From positions 9,839,501-9,903,500 of the forward strand of contig NZ_JACHNB010000001.1 in assembly GCF_014205225.1 (NCBI RefSeq): 64,000 nt of DNA, in the 5' to 3' direction. The notes beneath the pieces were generated by a model. That model did not search any database. It worked only from the letters and a program-made list of their open reading frames with translations, and was not told the DNA's origin. The translations under genes were made by a program, and so were the position numbers. Each line of letters starts with the position of its first letter. The stretch's first letter is position 1. This document shows, piece by piece, positions 25,754-34,824 of this stretch. Origin of the DNA: Actinoplanes octamycinicus. Lineage in GTDB: Bacteria > Actinomycetota > Actinomycetes > Mycobacteriales > Micromonosporaceae.

Positions 25754-26656
25754 TTACGCCGCGACCGCGATCGGGACGCCGTGACTGTCGGTCAGCGCCA
25801 GCCGGGTGTGCAGGTTGCCCTGCTGCTGCACCTTCGCGAAGTACTCGCTGCGCCGGCGCTGCAGACAGCCCTTGCGGGTGCGGGGCCCGCCGGCCGCGAC
25901 GGTCAGCAGTTCCGGCGCGAGTGAGCTGTTCAGGCCCTCCCGCAGCAGGCGCAACGCCTCGGTGCGCAGCTGGGAGATCCGGGACTCGGTCACCCCGAGC
26001 CGGGCCGCCACCTCGCTGAGCGGTTGCTCCTGCAGGAACGACTCCTCCACGACCTGGCGCAGCCGCTCGGGCAGCGCCTGGATGGCCTGGTGCAGGTATC
26101 CCAGCCGCTCCCGCTTGAGCAGCAGATCCTCCGGCCCCTCGGACAGTTCCGGCACCATCTCCTCGGCTGCCCCGGTGGGGAAGCCCTGCAGGCTCAGCAG
26201 CGACGCCTTCTGCACGTCGTCCTCGACGCTGGCCAGCTCGGACACCCCGATGCCGAGCATCTCGGCGACCTCGGCGTCGCTCGGGGTGCGGCCCAGGGCG
26301 GCGGTGAGTTCCTGGCGGGCGGTCGCGGCGCGCCGGGCCCGGGCCCGCACCGATCGGCTGGCCCAGTCCTGGCCGCGGAGCTCGTCCAGCAGCGCACCGC
26401 GGATCCGGACCGCGGCGAACCGGTGGAACGGGATGCCGCGGGTCACGTCGAAGGATCGGGCCGCTCCGAGCAGGGCCGCGAAACCGGCTGAGGAGAGGTC
26501 ATCTGAGTGGACGTGGCCGGGCACCCGGTTGAGCAATTCCCGGACCAGGTGGCCAACCATCGGCATGTGTTCGCGGATCAGGTCCTCGATGTCGCGCGCG
26601 GACGGCGCGTCGTGGATGACGCCGATGGTGGCGGGGAGATCGGTCGTGGCGGTCAC
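25754..26656 (-). CDS. FliA/WhiG-type RNA polymerase sigma factor
   Basis: A 300-residue group 3 sigma-70 factor. Region 2: LIREHMPMVGHLVRELLNRV, VHSDDLSSAGFAALLGAARSFD and IPFHRFAAVRIRGALLDELR (FliA/WhiG signature). Region 3 follows, with region 4 at ALPERLRQVVEESFLQEQPL and LGVTESRISQLRTEALRLLR. The GTG at 26656 has GAGGAGG 5 nt upstream, preferred over longer starts. After region 4 there is a tail of about 40 residues ending NLHTRLALTDSHGVPIAVAA, unusual for WhiG. In relatives such factors control sporulation or flagellar genes. No flagellar or anti-sigma gene is adjacent, so the regulon is unknown. Confidence 0.9.
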   Translation of the reverse strand: MTATTDLPATIGVIHDAPSARDIEDLIREHMPMVGHLVRELLNRVPGHVHSDDLSSAGFAALLGAARSFDVTRGIPFHRFAAVRIRGALLDELRGQDWASRSVRARARRAATARQELTAALGRTPSDAEVAEMLGIGVSELASVEDDVQKASLLSLQGFPTGAAEEMVPELSEGPEDLLLKRERLGYLHQAIQALPERLRQVVEESFLQEQPLSEVAARLGVTESRISQLRTEALRLLREGLNSSLAPELLTVAAGGPRTRKGCLQRRRSEYFAKVQQQGNLHTRLALTDSHGVPIAVAA

Positions 26657-26809
26657 GTAGTCCTCCTCGCTCGTACGAACCGGCTGGTGAAGCCGGCTGA
26701 CGAGAAGAACAGTGGTCGCCGTTGGGTGCAGCGGGGCCGGAACTCGGTTGCTTTTGTGGAGTTTTTTCACATAAAGCCTCAGGTCGGCCCGGCCGGAGGC
26801 AGAAAACGC

Positions 26810-26844
26810 GACGATCCGCATGGCCGATGGCCAGGCGGATCGTC
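26810..26844 (-). terminator. Rho-independent terminator after the small conserved gene
   Basis: GACGATCCGC (26810-26819) and GCGGATCGTC (26835-26844) form a perfect 10-bp stem with a 15-nt loop. On the minus strand the stem is followed by GCGTTTTCTG. It lies 15 bp beyond the stop of the gene at 26859-27110 and separates it from the sigma factor gene. Confidence 0.75.
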
Positions 26845-26858
26845 TCAAGAGGGAAACC

Positions 26859-27110
26859 CTAGTGGAACACCGGGGCGCGCCAGGCCACGACCTCGGCAAG
26901 CTCGTCCTGCACCCAGCGCATCCGGCGGACCGCCACGTCGGGGTGGTCACCGAACTCGGTGGCCACGCCGGCGGCGCATCCGTCGCTGCCGTACAGGAGG
27001 ATCATGCTGGTGATGGCCTCCTCCAGGGCAGCGCGGTTCGGGTACTCGGATGGCTGCAGGTGTGAGACGAACAGCGCCTCGGCGGCCAGATCCTTCACAG
27101 TGCTTAGCAT
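26859..27110 (-). CDS. Small conserved protein of unknown function
   Basis: An 83-residue soluble protein, MLSTVKDLAAEALFVSHLQP and onward, with an acidic helical body (RAALEEAITSMILLYGSDGC) and WVQDELAEVV near the end. I recall similar small proteins in Micromonosporaceae but know no function. The ATG at 27110 follows GGGAG at suitable spacing. It is a single-gene unit: its own terminator lies downstream, and the sigma factor gene beyond that has its own ribosome-binding site. Confidence 0.72.
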   Translation of the reverse strand: MLSTVKDLAAEALFVSHLQPSEYPNRAALEEAITSMILLYGSDGCAAGVATEFGDHPDVAVRRMRWVQDELAEVVAWRAPVFH

Positions 27111-27388
27111 TGTCGAACTCCCCGTTGCGACGACCTGCTTGTCAGTCCGGCGGACAATCCCGCCCATCATCTCCGCGGGAACCGTGCCGGTCGGCAGCCA
27201 CGCCGTGCGAAGCCCCCCGCAATCCGGGCATCCAGCCCGGGCGGATGGAAGCAGAGCGCCTGTCGTTCTTTCTCACCGTAACTCGGTGGTCACCGGTCTG
27301 ACTTCTTATTTCCGTCCCCGGCGGCCGCCGCGGCCGGTCTGATCAACTGACCGGCCGAAGGCGTTGTACCCACCACCGGGCCGGGCAA

Positions 27389-29308
27389 TCACGTCGTGGT
27401 GTCACCGTCGAGTTCGTCGTCCGGCGGCAGGTCCGGGGTGGTCGGCGTGGTGACCGGGTCGGTCGGGGTGGCCGACGTGGTGGTCGGCGTCGACGGACCC
27501 ACGGAATCGTGCGGCTCGGGGGCGATCGTGGTGGTCGGGCCACTGGTCGGACCACCGTTGCCGTTGCCGTTACCGCCGCCGATCGGCGCCGACGAGTTGC
27601 TCGACCCCGGGACCGGGGTGGTCGTCGTGGTGCCCGGCTTGCCCGGCGCGGCGCTGGTGGTGGTCGGCGTGATGTGCACGATGCCGCCCGGGTCGATCGA
27701 GATGCCCGGCTGCGGGGGGCTGTCGGTGGCCGGCGCGCCGAACCGGATGGTGCCGTCGGAGAGCTGCTCCACCGGCCGGGACGGGGCGCCCGGCTCGCTG
27801 GACACGAACGCCTCGCAGTTCTTCCCGTTCAGCTGGAAGACCATCGGGGCGGCGTTGCTCTGCGTGTACCGCCCGGTGATCTCCATGGTGGTGCTCTCCT
27901 GCGGCTGCAGCGGTCCGGCCGACGTGACCGTGACCGCGCGCAGGTTCTGCTTGAGGTCGACCGCGCCCTTGCCCTTGACCACCTGGTCCCCGTTCATCAG
28001 GAACCATAGCCGCCAGTCGTCGACCGGAGCCTCGCCCCGGTTGGCCACCGTCACCTGGGCCTTGAAGCGGTTCTTCTCCTGCGACCAGACCGCGTAGCTG
28101 ACGATGCAGCCACCGGCCGCGGCCATCACGCTGGGGCCGGCCGGCACCGCGTTGGCACGCTCGTCCGGCTTGCCCGGGGCGGCCAGGCTCCACCCGTACG
28201 TCAAGGCGGTGAGCACCGCGATCGTGCCGGCCACCACCAGGATGCGGCGGGTGCGGACCTGTTTCGGGCTGCGCGCCGGTGGTCGCTCGGCCGGGGCCGG
28301 CTCGGCCGCGCTGCCGGGGCGCAGCGGCGGCGGCGGTTTCGGCGCCGGGTCGGCGGCGGCCGCGGCCGGGCCCATCCCGGCATAGGGATAGCCGGACGGC
28401 AGGATCGTGGTGTTCTCCCCGCTGTCCGCCCAGTCCTCCGGGAAGCCGCTGACCTGGGCCGGCGGGGCGCCCGCCGCGATGCCGGCGAGCAGATGCGCCA
28501 CCTCGGCGGTCGGCGGCCGGTCGGCCGGGCGTTTCTCCAGGCAGCGGCCGATCAGCGCGTCCACCTCGGCGGGCAGGCCGTCGACCGGGGGCAGCGGCTC
28601 CGGCTCGGTGTACTGGTGCGCGCGGAGCAGGGCGGTGGTGGTGCCCACGTCCCACGGCAGCTGGCCGATCAGCATCCGGTAGATCAGCAGGCCGACCGCG
28701 TAGACGTCGGTGGCCGGGCTGACCTGGCCGCCCTCCAGCCGCTCCGGCGCCAGGTAGGCCGGGGTGCCGAGCAGGCTGCCGTCCGGGTCGGTGTCGTTCT
28801 CCCCGATCAGGGCGGAGATGCCGAAGTCGACCACCTTGGCGCCGGCCGCGGTGAGCATGACGTTGGCCGGGGTGACGTCGCGGTGCACGATGCCCCGGGC
28901 GTGCGCGGCGGCCAGCGCGGCCGCCACGTCGGCGCTGATCCGCACCGCGGTGTTCCACGGCAGGGTGCGGGCCCGGGACAGCACGGCGGCCAGCGACTCG
29001 CCGTCGACCAGCTCCATCACGACGTACGGCACCGGCTCGCCGTCGACCGTGGTGGCCTCGCCGTAGTCGTACACGTTGGTGATGTGCGGGTGGCTCAGCC
29101 GCGCCGCGGCCTGGGCCTCCGCGCGCAGGCGCCGCCGGAACGAGGGGTCGGCGCTGGTGGACGGCGGCAGCACCTTCACCGCGACCTGACGCCCCAGCAC
29201 CTCGTCGAACCCTCGCCAGACCACTGACATCCCGCCGGCGCCGAGCCGCTCGACCAGCCGGTACCGGCCGGCGAGCAACCCCGAACCGGGCAGGTCCGTC
29301 GTGCTCAT
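27389..29308 (-). CDS. Receptor-type protein kinase with extracellular CBM2-like domain
   Basis: A 639-residue transmembrane kinase. The kinase domain (about 12-275) has AGGMSVVW, VAVKVLP, a catalytic loop HRDVTPAN (H142, D144, T146 in place of Lys), DFG and GTPAYLAPERL. One membrane helix lies at about 353-376. Outside is a roughly 100-residue beta-sandwich like a family-2 carbohydrate-binding module: CIVSYAVWSQEKNRFKAQVT, then NRGEAPVDDWRLWF, closed by C498 pairing with C401. A Thr/Pro/Ser/Gly-rich tail with TTTTTP and GNGNGNGG runs follows. The ATG at 29308 fits the kinase start. It probably senses an extracellular or wall polysaccharide. A palindrome 210 bp upstream may be a LacI-type operator. 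Confidence 0.93.
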   Translation of the reverse strand: MSTTDLPGSGLLAGRYRLVERLGAGGMSVVWRGFDEVLGRQVAVKVLPPSTSADPSFRRRLRAEAQAAARLSHPHITNVYDYGEATTVDGEPVPYVVMELVDGESLAAVLSRARTLPWNTAVRISADVAAALAAAHARGIVHRDVTPANVMLTAAGAKVVDFGISALIGENDTDPDGSLLGTPAYLAPERLEGGQVSPATDVYAVGLLIYRMLIGQLPWDVGTTTALLRAHQYTEPEPLPPVDGLPAEVDALIGRCLEKRPADRPPTAEVAHLLAGIAAGAPPAQVSGFPEDWADSGENTTILPSGYPYAGMGPAAAAADPAPKPPPPLRPGSAAEPAPAERPPARSPKQVRTRRILVVAGTIAVLTALTYGWSLAAPGKPDERANAVPAGPSVMAAAGGCIVSYAVWSQEKNRFKAQVTVANRGEAPVDDWRLWFLMNGDQVVKGKGAVDLKQNLRAVTVTSAGPLQPQESTTMEITGRYTQSNAAPMVFQLNGKNCEAFVSSEPGAPSRPVEQLSDGTIRFGAPATDSPPQPGISIDPGGIVHITPTTTSAAPGKPGTTTTTPVPGSSNSSAPIGGGNGNGNGGPTSGPTTTIAPEPHDSVGPSTPTTTSATPTDPVTTPTTPDLPPDDELDGDTTT

Positions 29309-29658
29309 GTGCCCCCACATGCGCGCTTCGAGAAAACGCCGGACCGCACCGCCATGCCGCCCGACGCCGGGCGAGACGGGCCCCGCTATCGGACCCCGAG
29401 CATCCCCCATCGACGGCGAGGATGTTAGTACCTATCGGTCTACAGATCGAGCTGCCCAGGACGCGATCTACCAGGCAATCATTACCGTGCGTGTGACCTG
29501 CCGCACGCAGCGGACGATGACGGAAAGCGCTTTCCGTCACGGAGCGCCACGAGATCGGTCGAGGATTGCCCGCTTCGTCGGAACTTGCGGTTTCAACTTT
29601 AAGGAGCACTCCCTGGCGGAGATGTCACGAACCGTCAGGAGAGCGATACCGAGCGCGA
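29309..29658. other. 350-bp intergenic region upstream of the CBM2 kinase
   Basis: No supported gene. Contains the 22-bp palindrome at 29518-29539. The rest is the likely kinase leader and promoter region, and the 3' end of the cyanophycin operon. No convincing rho-independent terminator follows cphA, unless the palindrome serves as one. Confidence 0.5.
29518..29539. promoter_or_regulatory. Perfect 22-bp palindrome, LacI-family operator type
   Basis: The core GGAAAGCGCTTTCC, flanked by TGAC and GTCA, makes a perfect 22-bp palindrome with a central CG. This is the architecture of LacI/GalR-family operators (the actinobacterial CebR site TGGGAGCGCTCCCA has the same GCGC centre). It lies 210 bp upstream of the CBM2 kinase start and 120 bp beyond the cphA stop. 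A terminator role is less likely, since no loop or T-run is present. Confidence 0.6.
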
Positions 29659-32406
29659 TCATGGATGTCCATGATCTGTCACACTCCCGGCCACTCCGGG
29701 GGCGCTGGCGAGCAGGTTCCGGGCCAGCTGCGGGGTGGAACGCACCGCCGGCGAGACCGGCGCGACCGGGCGGTTGCCGGCCGGGACCGCGCCCAGCCCG
29801 TCCAGGAAGGCCCGCATCGGCGCCCACTTCTCGTAGATCACCAGCACCACCTCGCCCGGCGCGGCGAGCCCCAGCGCGGCGGTCACCGCCTCCTCGCTGC
29901 CGTCCGCGCGGATCGTCCGGATCTGCGGCCGCCGGGCCCGCATCTCCCGCTCGACCAGCCGGGACACCTCCCCCGGGGCGCGCCCGCGCGGATCGCAGTC
30001 GTCGTAGAGCACCGCCCGGGTCAGCCCGTCCGCCAGGATCTGCGCCGAGGCGGCCAGCAGGTCGTCGCGGCGGTCGCCGGGCAGGGTCACCGCGGCCACG
30101 CACCGGTCGGCTCCCCACAGCCGGTGCAGCGTGCGCAGCGTGGTGGCCAGCGCGGCCGGGTTGTGCCCGTAGTCCAGGAAGATCGAGCGGTCGCCGAGCC
30201 GGAACAGGGTGCCGCGGCCCGGGTTGTCCACCACCGGGTCGAACTCGGCGAGCCGGGACGCCACCGTCTCCGGGCGGGCGCCCAGCGCTCGGGCGGCGGC
30301 GATCGCGGCCAGCGCGTTGGCCGCGGCGTGCGGGGCGGCGCCGCCGTACGCCCCGGGCACCTCGGCCACCCGCAGCAGCGGGGTCCGCCGCGCCCCGGTG
30401 GCCTGGACCAGCCAGCCGTCGTGCAGGACGTACGCGGTCCCGCCCCGCCCCAGGTGCTCGGTCAGCACCGGATTCGCCGGGTCCAGCCCGAACCAGACCA
30501 GCCGTTTCCGGTCGGCCCGCACCCGGGGCCGCCCGGCCAGGCTGCGCACCCACGGGTCGTCCACGTTCAGCACCAGCGTGCCGCCGTCCCGGACCCGCTC
30601 GGCCACCACCGCCTTGACGTGCGCCAGGTCCTCGATCGAGCCGAGCCCGTCCTGCCCGAGGTGGTCGGCGGTGATGTTGGTGATCACCCCGACGTCCGAC
30701 CAGTCGTAACCGAGCCCGCGCCGCAGCAGCCCGCCCCGGGCCGTCTCCAGCACCGCCACCTCGACCTGCGGGTCGCCGAGCACCTGCTGGGCGGAGCGCG
30801 GCCCGGTGGCGTCGGCCAGGTGCACCGCGCGGCCGTCCACGTAGACCCCGTCGGTGGTCGCCATCCCGACCCGGCGGCCGGCGCTGAGCAGGTGCGCGGT
30901 CAGCCGGGTCACCGTGGTCTTGCCGTTCGTCCCGGTCACCGCGACGGCCGGGATCCGGCCGTCGGAGCCGCCCGGGAACATCGCCCGGACGATCGCGTCG
31001 CCGACGTCCCGGGACCGGCCGCGCACCGGGGCCAGGTGCATCCGCAGGCCGGGCACCGCGTTCACCTCGATCACCCCGGACGACGGCTCGTCCTCGCCGG
31101 TCGGCGGCAGCGGCGCCGCGATGTCCGGCAGCCGCAGGTCGATCCCGGCGATGTCCAGCCCGACCACCGCGGCCACCCGCTGGCACAGCCGGGTCACGTC
31201 CGGGTGCACCTGGTCGGTGACGTCCCGGCTGGTCCCGCCGGTGGAGAGGTTGGCGCACTCGCGCAGCCAGACCGTCTCGCCGGCCGGCGGCACCTGGTCC
31301 GCGGCGAGGCCGGCGGTGCGCAGCGCCACCTCGTCCAGGGTGATCCGGGTCAGCACCCGGGAGTGCCCGACCCCGCGCCGCGGGTCCGCGTTCACCCGCT
31401 CGACCAGCTCGGCCAGGGTGGCCGTGCCGTCGCCGACCACGTGCGCGGCGGTCCGCTCGGCCGCGGCCACCACCTCGCCGGCCACCACCAGCACCCGGTA
31501 GTCCCGGCCGGTCAGCTGCCGCTCGACCACCACGTCCGGGCCGGCCTCGGCGAACGCCCGCTCGACCGCGTCCGGCGTGCGCAGCCCGAGCGCCACGTCC
31601 CTGCCCTGCCGGCCGTGCCGCGGTTTCACCACGACCGGGCCGCCCAGCTCGTCGAGCAGCCGCACCGCCTCCTCCGGGGTGGCCGCGGTGCCGCCGGCCG
31701 CGACCGGGATGCCGGCCTCGCCGAGCAGGGACCGGGTGACGTGCTTGTCGCAGGCGATGTCGATGCCCACCCCGCTGGTCCGGTCGGTCATCGCGGCCCA
31801 GGCCATCCGCCGCCGGGTGCCCCAGCCCAGCCGGACCAGGCTCAGGTCGTCGAACCGCTCGACCGGGATGCCGCGGCGGCGGGCGGCCGTGATGATCGCC
31901 CGGGTGCTCGGGCCGGTCGCCTCCCGCTCGGCGATCGCGGCCAGGTCGGCGAGCCGGGTGGCCGGCGAGCGGCAGGCCCGCCCGGCGTGGATGGTCAGGA
32001 CCAGCTCCACCGCGGCCTCCATCAGCTCCCGCGGCACCCGGGAGACCGGCGACTCGTCCACCGGGCACTCGACGATCACGTCGTAGAGCCCGGTCTCGCC
32101 GGCCGACACGGTCCGGCCGAAGCTGACGTCCCGGCCGATCAGCTGGGACAGCTCCAGGCAGACGTGCTCGGTGACGTGCCCGAAGTAGGTGCCGCCGCGC
32201 AACCGGCTGACGAACCCGCCCGGGGCGCCCGCCGCGCAGTGGTGCTCGGCCAGCCCGGGCAGCGCCCGCAGCAGCCGCTCGGTGAACCCGGTGACGTCAC
32301 ACGTCTCCTGACCGGTCAGTTCCTCCAGCCGGAGCCGGGCCACCACCGCCGGCCGGGACAGATACACGTTCGGGCCCCGCAGGCGGCGCAGGCTCTCGAT
32401 CCTCAT
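29659..32406 (-). CDS. cphA: Cyanophycin synthetase
   Basis: ATP-dependent polymerisation of Asp and Arg into cyanophycin, a nitrogen reserve. The 915 residues hold an N-terminal domain (about 1-160), an ATP-grasp domain (about 200-470: CDKHVTRSLL, PVVVKPRHGRQGRDV, GVIEVNAVPGLRMHL) that adds Asp, and a Mur-ligase-like domain with P-loop VTGTNGKTTVTR (about 487-498), ITNITADHLG and LDYGHNPAAL that adds Arg. Domain order and length are those of CphA1. The ATG at 32406 has GGGGAGC upstream and lies inside the 3' end of cphB, a 110-nt overlap in another frame. It is the second gene of a cphB-cphA unit. Confidence 0.95.
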   Translation of the reverse strand: MRIESLRRLRGPNVYLSRPAVVARLRLEELTGQETCDVTGFTERLLRALPGLAEHHCAAGAPGGFVSRLRGGTYFGHVTEHVCLELSQLIGRDVSFGRTVSAGETGLYDVIVECPVDESPVSRVPRELMEAAVELVLTIHAGRACRSPATRLADLAAIAEREATGPSTRAIITAARRRGIPVERFDDLSLVRLGWGTRRRMAWAAMTDRTSGVGIDIACDKHVTRSLLGEAGIPVAAGGTAATPEEAVRLLDELGGPVVVKPRHGRQGRDVALGLRTPDAVERAFAEAGPDVVVERQLTGRDYRVLVVAGEVVAAAERTAAHVVGDGTATLAELVERVNADPRRGVGHSRVLTRITLDEVALRTAGLAADQVPPAGETVWLRECANLSTGGTSRDVTDQVHPDVTRLCQRVAAVVGLDIAGIDLRLPDIAAPLPPTGEDEPSSGVIEVNAVPGLRMHLAPVRGRSRDVGDAIVRAMFPGGSDGRIPAVAVTGTNGKTTVTRLTAHLLSAGRRVGMATTDGVYVDGRAVHLADATGPRSAQQVLGDPQVEVAVLETARGGLLRRGLGYDWSDVGVITNITADHLGQDGLGSIEDLAHVKAVVAERVRDGGTLVLNVDDPWVRSLAGRPRVRADRKRLVWFGLDPANPVLTEHLGRGGTAYVLHDGWLVQATGARRTPLLRVAEVPGAYGGAAPHAAANALAAIAAARALGARPETVASRLAEFDPVVDNPGRGTLFRLGDRSIFLDYGHNPAALATTLRTLHRLWGADRCVAAVTLPGDRRDDLLAASAQILADGLTRAVLYDDCDPRGRAPGEVSRLVEREMRARRPQIRTIRADGSEEAVTAALGLAAPGEVVLVIYEKWAPMRAFLDGLGAVPAGNRPVAPVSPAVRSTPQLARNLLASAPGVAGSVTDHGHP

Positions 32407-33184
32407 GGGAGTGCTCCCCGATCCCCGGCCGCCGGCCGGTCAGGTGGAAGGTGTGACCGGCCGGCAGCACGTGGACCAGTGCCCCGGCCAGCGCGATCGG
32501 CCCGGCCGGTGGGACTTGGATGTCGGTGGCGGCACCGGCGTCGACCACCGTGACCGCGCCGCTGCCGAGCACCTCGAACCGGTCGCCGTCGGTCAGGATC
32601 GCGGTGTCCTCGTCGATGCCGAGGCCGAGCTCGTGCGGGTACCGGGCGACCGCGCTGAGCAGCCGGTTCAGCCGCCCGCGCTGGGCGAAGTGCTGGTCGA
32701 TCAGCACGCCCGGGAGGAATTCCAGGCCGGGCCCGGTCCGGACGCTGGCCGCGGTCACCCCGGGCTGGTCGCCGCCGACGATCATGGTGGCCGACATCAT
32801 CGCCGCGCCCGCGCTGGTCCCGCCGAGCACCACCGTGCCGTCGACGACCAGTTCCTGCAGCAGCGAGTCGGTCGCCGTCCCGCCCAGCACGCTGGTGATC
32901 CGCTCCTGGTCGCCGCCGGTGAAGAAGACGCCGGTGGCGGCGCGCAGCGAACCGGCCACCTCGGGTGCGTTCGCGTCGGCGCGGGTGGCCAGCCGCAGCG
33001 CCCGGGCCGAGCCGGCGCCCAGCGAGGTGAACGCGCCGACGTAGAACTCCTCGGCGGCGTCCGGCGCCTCACTGGCCGTAGCGATCACCAGGATCCGGGC
33101 CGACGCCGCCCCGGCCAGCTCCACGAACCGGGCGAGCAGCGCCGGTCCGGCGGCGCCTCCCATGATCAGTAGCCGGGCGTCCAC
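32297..33184 (-). CDS. cphB: Cyanophycinase
   Basis: Serine-type exopeptidase (peptidase S51) that releases beta-Asp-Arg dipeptides from cyanophycin. The 295 residues show VFFTGGDQERI, the nucleophile elbow GGTSAGAAMMS, IDQHFAQRGRLNRL and GIDEDTA. The catalytic domain ends near LPAGHTFHLTG (about 255). The last 40 residues (EDREPAPPAGPERVSVPAGG and on) are low complexity and are read from DNA that also encodes the CphA N-terminus, so the tail may be a read-through extension. The GTG start at 33184 has AGGAGG 4 nt upstream. CphA and CphB together allow storage and recovery of nitrogen. Confidence 0.93.
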   Translation of the reverse strand: MDARLLIMGGAAGPALLARFVELAGAASARILVIATASEAPDAAEEFYVGAFTSLGAGSARALRLATRADANAPEVAGSLRAATGVFFTGGDQERITSVLGGTATDSLLQELVVDGTVVLGGTSAGAAMMSATMIVGGDQPGVTAASVRTGPGLEFLPGVLIDQHFAQRGRLNRLLSAVARYPHELGLGIDEDTAILTDGDRFEVLGSGAVTVVDAGAATDIQVPPAGPIALAGALVHVLPAGHTFHLTGRRPGIGEHSHEDREPAPPAGPERVSVPAGGGGPAPAGGTDRSGDV

Positions 33185-33251
33185 CGTGCCTCCTCAGCGA
33201 GCCCTACCGGGCCACTGTTGAGGTTAATCGGAACAAAAGCGAAACATCCGG

Positions 33252-34814
33252 CTAATCGGAATGCTCCGCGGGCAGCAGGTGGCGCACCTCCGGCGGGCCG
33301 TCCGCCAGCGCGATCACCCGCTCCTCGATCCGCTCGTCCTCCCCGGTCAGCCGGCCCCGGTGCTGGCGCAGGTGCTCCTCCCAGGTCGCGACCAGGTACA
33401 CCTCGACGAAACGGGCCGGGTCGGCGCCGTCCCGGAACAGGCCCCACTGGGTGGCGCCGGTGCGCTGCCGGGAAGCGCGCAACTCCTGCATGGCGGCGAC
33501 GAAGGCGGCCGGGTCGGCGCCGCTCACCCGGTAGGTCGCGGAGACCAGGATCGGGCCGTCGGCCAGGTGCGGCTGCAGCATCAGGTGCGGCTCCGGCCAG
33601 AACACCGCCGGGGCGTGGTCCTCGTCCTCGTGGGTGTGCACCGGCCAGCGTCGTACCGTCAAGGTCCCGGCCAGCATCAGACCCGCCGCCATCCCGAAGG
33701 TCTGCCGCAGGCCGAAGGCCTCGGCCGCCTGGCCCCAGGCGACCGCGCCGAGCGCCTGCCCGCCGGCGAAGACCAGCTGGTAGATCGCCAGCGCCCGGGC
33801 CCGGACCCAGTTCGGCAGGTTGAGCTGCATCGCCGCGTTCATCCGGGAGACCAGCATCATCCAGGCCGCGCCGGCCGCGACCAGCGCCGGGACGACCGCG
33901 AGGGCGACCGGGACCAGGGCGACGACCAGCAGCGCGACGCCCTGGACCGCGCCGGTCACGACGATCATCTGGTTGGTGCGCAGCAACCGGCGGGCCCGCG
34001 GCATCAGCAGCGCGCCGGCGATCGCGCCGACCCCGAGCGCGGCCAGCAGGATCCCGTAACCGCTCGCGCCCATCCCCAGCTCCTGCCGCGCGACCAGCGG
34101 CACCAGGGCCCAGACCACGCTGCCGGGCAGCACGAAGAAGAGCACCCGGCCGAGGATCCGGCGGATCACCGGTGACCAGCGGACGAACCGGCCGCCGGCC
34201 CGCAGCGCCGAGGCGAAGTGCTCCGGCCGGCCGGCGGGCCGGTCCGCGGGACGCCGCCAGCGCAGCAGCGCGACCGCGAAGACCGCGAAGGAGAGCGCGT
34301 TCAGCCCGAACACCAGCGCCGAGCCGAACTGCGCGACCAGCACCCCGGCCAGCGCCGGACCGACCGAGCGGGCCAGGTTGGTGTTGACCGCGCCGAGCGC
34401 CGACGCGGCCGGCAGCTGCTCGTGCGGCACGATCTCCGGGATCACCGCCTGCCAGGTGGGCAGGGTCAGCGCCTGCCCGCACCCGAGCAGGAACGTGAAG
34501 ACCAGCAGCAGCGCCGGGCCGACCGCGCCCAAGGCGGTCAGCGCGGCCAGGGCCGCCGCGATCAGGAAGAGCGTTCCCTGTACGCCCAGCAGCAGCCGCC
34601 GCCGGTCCAGCGCGTCCGCCACCGCGCCGGCCGGCAGCGCGAAGAGCAGCACCGGCAGGGTGGTGACCGCCTGCACCAGGCTGACCCAGGTGGCCGCGTC
34701 CGGCTCGCCGACCACCAGCCACTGGGCGCCGACGGTCTGCATCCAGGTGCCGACGTTGCTGGCCAGCACGCCGATCCAGAGTGCCCGGAAGACCGGCCCG
34801 CTTTCTCTCCACAC
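33252..34814 (-). CDS. MFS transporter (MFS_3/EntS-like) with C-terminal ABM-like domain
   Basis: A 520-residue drug/siderophore-exporter-type transporter with about 11-12 membrane helices up to about residue 400 (FRALWIGVLASNVGTWMQTV at the start; DRRRLLL loop between helices 2 and 3). The cytoplasmic C-terminal 110 residues (ATYRVSGADPAAF, TQWGLFRDGADPARFVEVYL, WEEHLRQH) look like the dimeric alpha+beta-barrel domain often fused to this MFS group. The GTG at 34814 starts MWRESGP. It is 10 bp downstream of the HxlR gene, so is co-transcribed with and presumably governed by it. The substrate is unknown. Confidence 0.92.
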   Translation of the reverse strand: MWRESGPVFRALWIGVLASNVGTWMQTVGAQWLVVGEPDAATWVSLVQAVTTLPVLLFALPAGAVADALDRRRLLLGVQGTLFLIAAALAALTALGAVGPALLLVFTFLLGCGQALTLPTWQAVIPEIVPHEQLPAASALGAVNTNLARSVGPALAGVLVAQFGSALVFGLNALSFAVFAVALLRWRRPADRPAGRPEHFASALRAGGRFVRWSPVIRRILGRVLFFVLPGSVVWALVPLVARQELGMGASGYGILLAALGVGAIAGALLMPRARRLLRTNQMIVVTGAVQGVALLVVALVPVALAVVPALVAAGAAWMMLVSRMNAAMQLNLPNWVRARALAIYQLVFAGGQALGAVAWGQAAEAFGLRQTFGMAAGLMLAGTLTVRRWPVHTHEDEDHAPAVFWPEPHLMLQPHLADGPILVSATYRVSGADPAAFVAAMQELRASRQRTGATQWGLFRDGADPARFVEVYLVATWEEHLRQHRGRLTGEDERIEERVIALADGPPEVRHLLPAEHSD

Positions 34815-34824
34815 GCCGAGGAAT

